From assembly GCF_000745475.1 (NCBI RefSeq), contig NZ_JQJJ01000009.1, forward strand, positions 620,001-684,000: a DNA stretch of 64,000 nt. Reading direction: 5' to 3'. The DNA is from Allobosea sp. UNC402CLCol. GTDB taxonomy: Bacteria; Pseudomonadota; Alphaproteobacteria; Rhizobiales; Beijerinckiaceae. A program made the translations under genes and the position numbers. Of this stretch, positions 43,189 through 51,124 are shown in pieces (position 1 is the stretch's first letter; each line of letters opens with the position of its first letter). Below the pieces are notes generated by a model. It worked only from the letters and a program-made list of their open reading frames with translations, was not told the origin of the DNA and searched no databases.

Positions 43189-44484
43189 TCAGGCCGGCAG
43201 CAGCGGCTGCACGCGCTTGACCAGCGAGGCCATCGCCTCCTCGGGCGTCTTCATGCCGAGCACGGCGGCCTCCGCCTCCTCCTTGAAGAAGTCGCCGGCG
43301 CGGGCCGCCTCGTCGAAGGCCGGCAGCGGCACGCGTGCGACCTTCAAGACCTTCAGCTCCTCGGCCGCATAAGGCACGGTCCCGGCGAAGCTCTGGTCGG
43401 CATAGGTCGAGGCGCGCACCGGGCCGTTGCCGTTGAGCGCGGCTTTCAATGTCGCCTCCTTCGAGGTCATCGCCTTGATGAAGCTCCAGGCGAGGTCCTT
43501 GCGCTTGGCGTTCTTCGGGATGACCATGCCCCAGAACTCGACCTTGGCCGGAGCGGCGGCATATTTGCCGGCGAGCGTCTTCGAGGCGGGCACGGCGATC
43601 GTCTTGATCTTGCCGGGGAATTTCGACTTCTGCGGATCGTTGTAGATGCGGTTGCGGCCCATGCTCTGCAGGCTCATCGCGGCGCGGCCCTGCTGCATCC
43701 AGACATTGACGTCCTCGGGCGAGAGCGTCGCGAAGCTGCGCGGGAAGGCGTTGATCTGGAAAAGCTCGCGCAAGGTGCGGATCGCGTTCAGCATCGGCGG
43801 CTGGTCGGCGACGCATTTGAAATCGGGGGTGATGAAGTCGCCATCCCAGGCGCGGGCGAGGTCGATCACGTTGGGATAGGTCACGCCCGGCGTGCACAAG
43901 CCCACGACTTGGGTGCCGTCGCTGCGGCGATAGCTGCAGGCCTTGGCGATCTCGATCATCTCCTCGATCGTCGCCGGGGGCTTGGAGAAGCCTTTCTCGG
44001 CCAGGATCTCCTCATTGTAGTGCAGGCCGGAGGAGGCGTGGCGGAAGGGGATGGCGAGCTGCTTTCCGCCGACTTTCATGCCCTGCATCAGGCCGGGAAA
44101 GATGTCGGCGGGGTCCTCGACCGGGTCCTTCCTGAGGTAGTCGTCGAGCGGCTCGAACAAAGTCGCGGCGCGCGGCACGACCTGGGTATTGACCACGAAG
44201 CCGACATCGACCGAGCTCTCGCCCAGGCTCGCCTCGCGAAACAGCCGCTCCTGCAGCGGGCCGGTGTCGAAGGTCGTCCACTGGACGGTGACGCCGTTCT
44301 TCTGCGCCCAGTCCTTGGTGATGTCGCCGCCCTGCGCGCCGGTCGCGACCGTCTGCATGACGCGATGGGTGAAGACGTTGAACGGGTTGCTCTGCGCCCG
44401 AGCCGCGCCGCCGAGCCCGGCGAAGCTCAAACCCAGGATGCCGGCCCCGAACTGCCTACGGTCGAGCGTCGCCCTCTGGCTCAT
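43189..44484 (-). CDS. ABC importer binding protein, paralogue 2
   Basis: This 431-residue solute-binding protein has a Tat signal (DRRQFGAGILGLSFAGLGGA). It aligns with the gene at 41842 along its length: HRVMQTVATG versus HRVHQTAATTG, WMQQGRAAMS versus WMQQGRAAMT, and IPKNAKRKDLAWSFIK versus IPKNAKQKPLSWEFIR. Its start lies 29 bases inside the GntR gene, so they are cotranscribed. Confidence 0.92.
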   Translation of the reverse strand: MSQRATLDRRQFGAGILGLSFAGLGGAARAQSNPFNVFTHRVMQTVATGAQGGDITKDWAQKNGVTVQWTTFDTGPLQERLFREASLGESSVDVGFVVNTQVVPRAATLFEPLDDYLRKDPVEDPADIFPGLMQGMKVGGKQLAIPFRHASSGLHYNEEILAEKGFSKPPATIEEMIEIAKACSYRRSDGTQVVGLCTPGVTYPNVIDLARAWDGDFITPDFKCVADQPPMLNAIRTLRELFQINAFPRSFATLSPEDVNVWMQQGRAAMSLQSMGRNRIYNDPQKSKFPGKIKTIAVPASKTLAGKYAAAPAKVEFWGMVIPKNAKRKDLAWSFIKAMTSKEATLKAALNGNGPVRASTYADQSFAGTVPYAAEELKVLKVARVPLPAFDEAARAGDFFKEEAEAAVLGMKTPEEAMASLVKRVQPLLPA

Positions 44485-45247
44485 GGTGATCCTCCCTGTG
44501 GTTCGCGAGTTCCGCGATGGCGGCTTCGGCCGCTTCGAAATGCTTGTTCATGGCGGCAAAGGCCGCAGCCGGATCGCCGGCCCGGATCGCGTCGACGACG
44601 CGGACATGCCGCTCGAAGGTGCGCTGCCAGTCCGCGGGGCCACGCGCCTCGCGCGAATTGAAGATCTCCATCACCTCGCGGATCACGGGCCTGAGGCCCC
44701 GGATCTGGAAATCGAGCAGGCGGTTGCCGGATGATGCGGCGACGGCCTCGTGGAAATCGAGATCGGCCTCGATCCAGCGCGGCACATGGCCGAGCGCATC
44801 TTCCATCCGGGCGAGGATGAGGTCGAGCTTCTCGATATCCTCGGCGGTGCGGCGCTCGGCGCTGTGCGCCGCGATCGGCGGCTCCAGGATGCGGCGCAGC
44901 TCCACCGCCTCGGTCAGGCCATTGGCGCGGCCGCGCACGGCGAAGCGGTAGAAGCGGTCGAGCGGGGCGGCATCGAGCGCCTGCACCCGCGTCGGCTTGC
45001 CCTGCTGGATATGGACCACGCCCATCGCCGCGAGCTGGCGGATGGCCTCGCGGGCGATCGGCTTGCTGACACCAAAGGAGGCGGCGATGCGCGCTTCCGA
45101 GGGCAGGAAATCGCCCGGCTTGAGCCGCCCGTCATGAATCGCCTGGGTGATGCGCTGGATCACGGCATCGCCGAGACGCATCGGCACGACATCGCCTCCG
45201 GCGAAAAGGTCGTCCTCATCCAGCACGGAACGGGCGGTGTCGCTCAT
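44456..45247 (-). CDS. GntR-family regulator, FCD type
   Basis: This 263-residue regulator has a winged helix with FLPSEARIAASFGVSKPIAREAIRQL and an FCD domain with D-x-x-FH (ADLDFHEAVAASSGN) and a late histidine in FERHVRVVDAI. I chose ATG 45247 with GGAGGA upstream. It is divergent from the enolase-superfamily gene and probably represses both units until the sugar acid is present. Confidence 0.9.
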   Translation of the reverse strand: MSDTARSVLDEDDLFAGGDVVPMRLGDAVIQRITQAIHDGRLKPGDFLPSEARIAASFGVSKPIAREAIRQLAAMGVVHIQQGKPTRVQALDAAPLDRFYRFAVRGRANGLTEAVELRRILEPPIAAHSAERRTAEDIEKLDLILARMEDALGHVPRWIEADLDFHEAVAASSGNRLLDFQIRGLRPVIREVMEIFNSREARGPADWQRTFERHVRVVDAIRAGDPAAAFAAMNKHFEAAEAAIAELANHREDHHEPEGDARP

Positions 45248-45305
45248 CAAATTCCTCCGGCGGCGATCATTGACAGATGCCGCGTTCCTTGGCAACTGTT
45301 CAACC

Positions 45306-45314
45306 TATCAGATA
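45306..45314. promoter_or_regulatory. Candidate GntR operator TATCAGATA
   Basis: TATC-A-GATA is a hyphenated palindrome in the 98-base divergent gap between the regulator (start 45247) and the dehydratase (start 45346). Position and size fit an FCD-type GntR operator, but the dyad is short. Confidence 0.4.
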
Positions 45315-45345
45315 AGATGATGTCCTTCAGGGAGGACGCGAGCCC

Positions 45346-46470
45346 ATGCCGGCCAGCCGGATATCGAAGATCGCCGTGCATCCGCTGCGGGCGACCCTGC
45401 CCAAGGTCCAGCGGACATCGCAGGGTGACTACCCGGCGATCGAGATCGTCGTCGTCGAGGTCGAGACCGAGGACGGCACGGTCGGCTTCGGGGAGGGGCT
45501 CTGCCGGCGCGGCGCCGCGGGCTATGCGCGCTTCATCGAGGAGGCGCTGGTTCCGCGCCTGATCGGGCGCGACGCCGCCGACCGGCGCGCGCTCTGGAAG
45601 GCGATGCGCGCTGCCTTGTCAGGCCGGCCCGGCGGCCAGATCGTCGAGGCGATCGCCGCGATCGACATCGCGCTCTGGGACATCGCCGGAAAGCAGGCGG
45701 GCGAGCCGATTCACCGATTGCTCGGCGGCATGGGGTGCAAGGAGGTCGCGGCCTATGCCTCCTCGATCAACTGGCTCGACGATGCGACGGTCGAGGCCGA
45801 GGTGGCGGCCGTTCTGAAAGCCGGCTTCCGCGAGATCAAGGTCAAGCTCGGCCATCCGCTCAGGGACGCGGTGGCGCGTGCGAAGTTCGTTCGCCGGCTC
45901 GCCGGCGACGATATCGCGCTCTATGTCGATGCGAACTGGGCCTATGACGTCGACGACGCCTTGATCGTCGGCCGCGCGCTCGCCGATCTCGGCTACGGCT
46001 TCTTCGAGGAGCCGATCGCTCCGCATGACCGCGAAGGCTATCGTCGTCTGGCGCAGCACCTGCCGATCCGCCTGGCGGCCGGCGAGAGTGACTATGTCGC
46101 GTCTGAGGCGCTGATCTCGTTGCAGGACCGCTCGCTCGGGCTGATCCAGCCGGACGTGACGCGCTCGGGCGGCATCACCGAGACCTGGCGCATCGCCGAG
46201 CTCGCGGCGACCTTCAATACGGCCTATGCGCCGCATGTCGGCTGGTCCGGCGCGATCTGCGTTGCCGCGAGCCTGCAATTGGCGGCGGCGGCGGAAACCT
46301 TCCGCACCTTCGAATGCATGGTCTACGAGAACCCGCTGCGCGATGCCTTCACGCGCCCGCTCGTCGGCGAGGGCTCGCAACTGGTCGACGGCAAGCTCGC
46401 CATTCCGCAGGGGCCGGGCCTCGGCGTCGAGATCGACCGCGAGGCGCTGAAGCGCTTCAGGATCGCTTGA
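45346..46470 (+). CDS. Enolase-superfamily sugar-acid dehydratase (mandelate racemase family)
   Basis: This 374-residue protein has the catalytic KxK pair K165/K167 (IKVKLG), metal ligands D195 (VDANW), E221 and E247 (AAGESDY), and the Asp270-His297 dyad (IQPDVTRSGG; APHVGWS). This is the mandelate-racemase type of active site, used by many aldonate and aldarate dehydratases. The transporter genes follow directly, so the imported compound is probably its substrate. The exact sugar acid is unknown. Confidence 0.9.
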   Translation: MPASRISKIAVHPLRATLPKVQRTSQGDYPAIEIVVVEVETEDGTVGFGEGLCRRGAAGYARFIEEALVPRLIGRDAADRRALWKAMRAALSGRPGGQIVEAIAAIDIALWDIAGKQAGEPIHRLLGGMGCKEVAAYASSINWLDDATVEAEVAAVLKAGFREIKVKLGHPLRDAVARAKFVRRLAGDDIALYVDANWAYDVDDALIVGRALADLGYGFFEEPIAPHDREGYRRLAQHLPIRLAAGESDYVASEALISLQDRSLGLIQPDVTRSGGITETWRIAELAATFNTAYAPHVGWSGAICVAASLQLAAAAETFRTFECMVYENPLRDAFTRPLVGEGSQLVDGKLAIPQGPGLGVEIDREALKRFRIA

Positions 46471-47342
46471 TGACCAGCCGCACGCCCCTTTCCGCCATCG
46501 CGCTGGTCACGCCGGTCCAGCTCATGATCGGCGGCATCATCTTCCTGCCGGCGATCTACGTCTTCTGGCTGAGCCTCAACCAGTCCTCCTTCGGCCAGCA
46601 GGCGACATTCGTCGGCCTCGCCAACTACGCCAAGGTGATGGCCGATCCGTATTTCTGGAAGGCGCTGCTCAACACCGTCATCGTCGTCGCGATCGTCGTG
46701 CATGTGGAGTTGCTGATCGGGCTCGGCATGGCGCTGTTCTTCGCCTCGGGCGTGCCGTTTCGCGCGCTCCTGCTCGCCATCGTGCTCGCGCCCTATGCCG
46801 TCAGCGAGGTCTCGGCGGTGGTGATGTGGCGCTATTTGTTCGAGCCCGATGTCGGGATGATGAGCCGGTTGCTCGCCACGATCGGGCTGCCGCCGATCGA
46901 ATGGGCTGTGAATCCGAGCCACGGCCTCGCTATGGTCAGCCTGCTCTCGATCTGGCTGCACCTGCCGTTCAGCTTCATCATCCTCTATGCCGCACGGCTT
47001 TCGATCCCCAGCGACCTCTACGAGGCGGCGTCCATCGACGGCGCCTCGGCCTGGACCAGCTTTCGCCGCGTGACGCTGCCGCTCTTGATGCCGGCCCTGC
47101 TGATCGCCGCGCTGTTCCGTTACATCTTCGCCTTCCGCCTGTTTTCCGAGGTCTGGCTGATGACCGGCGGCGGACCCGCACGCTCGACCGAGGTGATGGC
47201 GGTCTATCTCTACCTCGAGGCCTTCCGCTACAACGCCTTCGGCCCGGCCGCGGCCACCGGCTGGTTGCTCGTGCTCGCCTCGCTCCTGCTCGCGCTGTTC
47301 TATTTGCGCCGGCTCTATCGGGAGATGTTCGCGCGTGCCTAA
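46470..47342 (+). CDS. ABC sugar permease, MalF-like
   Basis: This 290-residue inner-membrane protein has six helices. The EAA loop is YEAASIDGASAWTSFRRVTLP. The start ATG overlaps the dehydratase stop by one base. It pairs with the next gene. No ATPase is in the cluster. Confidence 0.93.
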   Translation: MTSRTPLSAIALVTPVQLMIGGIIFLPAIYVFWLSLNQSSFGQQATFVGLANYAKVMADPYFWKALLNTVIVVAIVVHVELLIGLGMALFFASGVPFRALLLAIVLAPYAVSEVSAVVMWRYLFEPDVGMMSRLLATIGLPPIEWAVNPSHGLAMVSLLSIWLHLPFSFIILYAARLSIPSDLYEAASIDGASAWTSFRRVTLPLLMPALLIAALFRYIFAFRLFSEVWLMTGGGPARSTEVMAVYLYLEAFRYNAFGPAAATGWLLVLASLLLALFYLRRLYREMFARA

Positions 47343-48162
47343 GCTGCTTCGCCATCTCCTGAAGCTCGTCGGCGTGCTCGCGGTCGTCGCCTGGTCGCTG
47401 GTGCCGATCGGGCTGATCGCGATGTCATCCTTCAAGGCTGACCGCGACATCTTCTCGACCACCGGCGCCTTTTCTTTTGCGCCGACGCTGGCGAACTACC
47501 AGGCGCTGTGGAGCCGCTGGGGCGACTTCTTCTTCGGCCTGTGGAACAGCTTTCTCGTCACGGTCGGCGCGACCGTGCTCGCCGTCGGCGTTTCGCTGCT
47601 CGCCGGCTTCGCCTATTCGCGCTTCGCCTCGCGCGGCCTGCAGGCCTCGGCCTTCTTCCTGATCTTCATCCGCCTGATCCCGCCGATCGTGATCACGCTG
47701 CCGCTCTTCCCGGTGGTGAATTGGCTCGGGCTCAACGACACGCATGTCGTGCTGATCGTGCTCTACGCGACCTTCTTCGTCTCGCTGGGCACGGTGGTGA
47801 TGCGCACCTTCATCGACCAGATCCCGCGCGAGCTCGACGAGGCCGCGATGATGGACGGCGCCTCGCAGTTCCAGATCATCATGCGCGTGATCCTGCCGAT
47901 GGCGGCGCAGGGCATGCTGGCGGTCTCGGTCTTCGTCATCGTCTATGCCTGGAACGAGTTCCTCTTCGCCTTCATCTTCACCACCACCAAGGCCAAGACC
48001 GCGCCGCTGGTGATCTCCGAGATGATCGGCGCCGTCGAGGGCGTCGAATGGGGCGTGCTTTTCGCGGCCTCCACCGTGCAGCTCGTGCCGGTGCTCGCCT
48101 TCGTCATCCTCATGCAGAAACACCTCGTCGCCGGCCTCACCGCCGGCGCGGTGAAAGGCTGA
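47335..48162 (+). CDS. ABC sugar permease, MalG-like
   Basis: This 275-residue inner-membrane protein starts at GTG 47335, overlapping the MalF-like gene by 8 bases. The EAA loop is DEAAMMDGASQFQIIMRVILP. It has the MalG-type layout with LANYQALW after the first helix. The likely binding proteins are those at 41842 and 43189; the ATPase must come from elsewhere. Confidence 0.93.
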   Translation: MPKLLRHLLKLVGVLAVVAWSLVPIGLIAMSSFKADRDIFSTTGAFSFAPTLANYQALWSRWGDFFFGLWNSFLVTVGATVLAVGVSLLAGFAYSRFASRGLQASAFFLIFIRLIPPIVITLPLFPVVNWLGLNDTHVVLIVLYATFFVSLGTVVMRTFIDQIPRELDEAAMMDGASQFQIIMRVILPMAAQGMLAVSVFVIVYAWNEFLFAFIFTTTKAKTAPLVISEMIGAVEGVEWGVLFAASTVQLVPVLAFVILMQKHLVAGLTAGAVKG

Positions 48163-48167
48163 TCGCC

Positions 48168-49064
48168 ATGACCCCGTCAGATTCCCGGCTCGACGACTTC
48201 AGACGCGCCCTGCGCGAGAGCGATCCGCAGCTCAGCCGGTTCGATCCGCTGCCGCGGATCATCTGCCTCGACGATTTCGACCGCGGCATGTGCGGCTGGA
48301 CCCAGCTCGTCGGCAATTACGAGGATACGCTGGACGCGATGCTGCCGGGCTATGCCCAGCATAGCCACGCCATGCTCTCGACCCTGCCGAACTGGGATTT
48401 CGGCTCGCATGGCGGCGTCGACGGCTCCTATGCCTTGAAGATCGCCACCCGCCCGAAAAAGGGTGCGCAGAACGTCGCGATCAAGCGCCTGACCTTCCGC
48501 AAGGCCGGGCCGATCCGGCTGGAGGCCTATTTCACCTTCAAGCCGGAGGCGACGGAGCTTGCGCTCTCGGAGACCGACATCCGCTCCTTCGGCTTCCTCT
48601 ACGATCTCCAGATCGGCGACACCTCAGGGCCGGGCGACCGGGTGATGCCGCATCTGCGCTTTCTCAACGCGCAGGACGGCCAGCACATCCAGAAATGGCA
48701 GTTCAAGCGCAAGACGACGCCGATCAAGCCGATCGGCACCGCCGGCAAGACGATCACGCATTATCACCTCGCTCCCGAGGACTGGGAGGACCTGCCCGGC
48801 GGCGAGCAACGGCTCTGCTACAACGAGATTCCGACCAAGGTGAACTGGCATTATCTGCGCTTCGATTTCGACCTCGCCGCGATGCAGGCGACGCGCTTCC
48901 AGGTCAACGACCGCGTCTTCGCCATGGACGGCTACGACTGCATCCGCATCCCCGCGATGAAGAATCTCTGGTGCATGCTGAACCTGGCCTTCTTCGCCGA
49001 GACGGATACCGACAAGCGCGCCTTCGCCTATCTCGACTCCGTCTGCCTGTCGGGGGATTTCTGA
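48168..49064 (+). CDS. Uncharacterised protein of the sugar-acid locus
   Basis: This is a 298-residue soluble protein with no signal peptide. Phrases such as IICLDDFDRGMCGWTQLVGNYEDTL and LRFDFDLAAMQATRFQVNDRVFAMDGY suggest a jelly-roll or lectin-like beta-sandwich. I do not recognise a characterised family; proteins of this kind do sit beside sugar ABC transporters in related bacteria, to my knowledge. It starts 6 bases after the permease stop. Confidence 0.75.
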   Translation: MTPSDSRLDDFRRALRESDPQLSRFDPLPRIICLDDFDRGMCGWTQLVGNYEDTLDAMLPGYAQHSHAMLSTLPNWDFGSHGGVDGSYALKIATRPKKGAQNVAIKRLTFRKAGPIRLEAYFTFKPEATELALSETDIRSFGFLYDLQIGDTSGPGDRVMPHLRFLNAQDGQHIQKWQFKRKTTPIKPIGTAGKTITHYHLAPEDWEDLPGGEQRLCYNEIPTKVNWHYLRFDFDLAAMQATRFQVNDRVFAMDGYDCIRIPAMKNLWCMLNLAFFAETDTDKRAFAYLDSVCLSGDF

Positions 49065-49399
49065 TGTTGCCCGAGAACCTGACCGCCGTCGTCGCCCGCA
49101 ACGAAAGCTGGACGGGGGCGAGTGCGACCGAGCCCTACGAGGCCGGCTGGGCGAAGGAGGCCATCGTCTTCGTCCGGGCGCTCAAGGCCCCGGTCGGCCC
49201 ATTGCCCAAGGCCAGGGTCGAAATCTCGGCGGACGGCATGCACTGGTGTCCCGAGGGCTCGGAGTTCGACCTGCCGGCGGCGAAGGACGCCGTGACCTTC
49301 CAGCGGCTCGCCCATTTCGGCAACTTCCTGCGCGTCGCCGCGACCTTGCCGGAAGGCGCCGAGATCACCGTGCTGGTGACCTTCCATCTGAAGGCCTGA
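49064..49399 (+). CDS. Small uncharacterised protein of the sugar-acid locus
   Basis: This 111-residue protein is predicted all-beta, without signal or membrane helix. Its ATG overlaps the preceding stop by one base (TGATG). Segments include EAIVFVRALKAP and FGNFLRVAATLPEGAEITVLVTFHLKA. I know no family. The tight coupling suggests it works with the 298-residue protein. Confidence 0.7.
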   Translation: MLPENLTAVVARNESWTGASATEPYEAGWAKEAIVFVRALKAPVGPLPKARVEISADGMHWCPEGSEFDLPAAKDAVTFQRLAHFGNFLRVAATLPEGAEITVLVTFHLKA

Positions 49400-49441
49400 T
49401 CGCGGGACATCCGTAGAGCTTGCTGCGTTGTCGCGGAAGCA

Positions 49442-49512
49442 CGGGATCCATGCCGCAGCCTTGATCGAAAAGGGTCAGGCATGGATCCCGGGGCAGGCCC
49501 GGGATGACGGCG
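49442..49512. repeat. Dispersed palindromic repeat (ATGGATCCCGGG type)
   Basis: CGGGATCCATGCC (49442-49454) and GGCATGGATCCCG (49478-49490) form a perfect 13-bp inverted repeat, followed by GGGGCAGGCCCGGGATGACGG, another typical arm of this alphaproteobacterial element. It lies between convergent transcription units and may help terminate both. Confidence 0.7.
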
Positions 49513-49537
49513 TGGTTCGGCGCAAAATCGGCATGCC

Positions 49538-51124
49538 CTAATAGACGTCGGCCTGATAGCGCCCGGCCTTCCGCAAGGATGCGACATAGGCGATCGCCTC
49601 CTCGCTGGAGCGCCCGCCATGCTCCGCGACGACATCGACCAGCGCGCGCTCGACATCCTTGGCCATGCGCTTGGCGTCGCCGCAGACGTAGAAATGCGCG
49701 CCCTGTTCGAGCCAGGCCCAGAGTTCGCCGCCACGCTCGCGCATGCGGTCCTGGACATAGACCTTCTCGCCCGCATCGCGCGACCAGGCGAGCGTCAGGT
49801 TGGTGAGGAAGCCGGCATCCTTCATCGCCTGCAATTCGTCCTCGTAGAAGAAGTCGCAGGCCCGCCGCTGATGGCCGAAGAACAGCCAGTTGCGGCCGGG
49901 TGCCTTCGTCGCCTGCCGGTCGTGCAGGAAGGCGCGGAAGGGCGCGACGCCCGTGCCCGGGCCGCACATGATGATTGGCGTCGCCGGATCGGCGGGCAGC
50001 CCGAAGCTATGGGCGCGCTGGACATAGACCGGCACCGTGTCGCCGGGCTCGACGCGCTCGGCGAGGAAGGTCGAGGCCACGCCCCAGCGCGGGCGCGTGC
50101 CGATCTTGTAGCGCACGGTATCGACGGTCAGCGTGATGCGCCCCGGCGTGGCGTTGTGCGAGGAGGAGATCGAATAGAGCCGCGGCTGGAGTGGATCGAG
50201 CGCCTCGACGAAGGCCTCCGCCGAAAGCCGCGCCTGCGAGAACTTATGCAGCGTGCCGAGCACATCGAGCCGGTCGAGGTCGCCATCGGGATCTTCCCCC
50301 GCGGCAAGGCGTCTCGCCTTGGCGCGGGACTCCCCGCCCGTAACGTAGGAGATGAGCTGGAACAAGGCGTCAGGCGCTGGGCCGAGCGCGCAGTCTTCCA
50401 TGAGCTTCTCGCGCAGGGACTTGCCGCCGATCTCGGCATCCGGCCGCGCGCCCAGAAGCGCGATCACCGCATCGACGAGGCGGGGATCGTTCCGCGCGAC
50501 GACGCCGAAAGCATCGCCGACCACATAGTCGAGCCCGCTCTCGGAGAGGTCGAACTCGACATGCCAGGTTTCCTTCTCGGAGCCCGCGCCATTGAGCTTG
50601 CGGCGCGAGAGAAAGGTCGCGAGCGCCGGATTCTCACGGCAGCGCCCCTTCGGTCCCAATTCCGCTGCCGGTGCAGCCTCGATGGGGGCGGCCGGGGCTG
50701 AGGCGCCGGGCTCCTCCATCAGCGCCTTGACCTGCCGCAGCGTCTCCTTGCCGCCCGGCGCGCAGAGATTGAGCCGCCCTTCCGCGCCCGAAGCGATGGC
50801 GGCGGAATAGGTCTCGCAGACATAGCCGCATTGCCCGCAATCCTGCTGGGCCATCGCAGCATACAGCCGGCGGGGCAGGGGCTTGCCCTCGGCGAGCTGC
50901 AGGCGCTCCGTCATCGGCATGGACGGGTCGTGCCAGGGCGCTCCGTCATCCTCGGCCTGCTCCATCATCGCGGCGTTCTGTGCCGGCGACAGGGCGGTGA
51001 CGCCGGCATTGTCGAGCGAGAGCAGCCCGGCGAAGAAGCCGTTGAGCCAGGAGCGCTGCTCCTCGCTAAAGGGCGCGCTCTCGGGGACGATCTGCGCGAG
51101 CGGAGTCGGCGTCTGCACGGTCAT
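49538..51124 (-). CDS. NADPH flavoprotein partner of nitrite reductase, with N-terminal iron-sulfur motif
   Basis: This 528-residue protein has a C-terminal CysJ-type FAD/NADP module (RLYSISSSHN FAD site; GPGTGVAPFRAFL; FFGHQRRACDFFYEDEL; YVCGDAKRMAKDVE). It lacks the N-terminal flavodoxin (FMN) domain of CysJ. In its place are four cysteines C96, C99, C103 and C121 (DCGQCGYVC...NLC), a pattern suited to a [4Fe-4S] cluster. Its ATG overlaps the nirA stop by 4 bases. The likely role is to pass electrons from NADPH to NirA, replacing ferredoxin. The electron path is inferred. Confidence 0.85.
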   Translation of the reverse strand: MTVQTPTPLAQIVPESAPFSEEQRSWLNGFFAGLLSLDNAGVTALSPAQNAAMMEQAEDDGAPWHDPSMPMTERLQLAEGKPLPRRLYAAMAQQDCGQCGYVCETYSAAIASGAEGRLNLCAPGGKETLRQVKALMEEPGASAPAAPIEAAPAAELGPKGRCRENPALATFLSRRKLNGAGSEKETWHVEFDLSESGLDYVVGDAFGVVARNDPRLVDAVIALLGARPDAEIGGKSLREKLMEDCALGPAPDALFQLISYVTGGESRAKARRLAAGEDPDGDLDRLDVLGTLHKFSQARLSAEAFVEALDPLQPRLYSISSSHNATPGRITLTVDTVRYKIGTRPRWGVASTFLAERVEPGDTVPVYVQRAHSFGLPADPATPIIMCGPGTGVAPFRAFLHDRQATKAPGRNWLFFGHQRRACDFFYEDELQAMKDAGFLTNLTLAWSRDAGEKVYVQDRMRERGGELWAWLEQGAHFYVCGDAKRMAKDVERALVDVVAEHGGRSSEEAIAYVASLRKAGRYQADVY

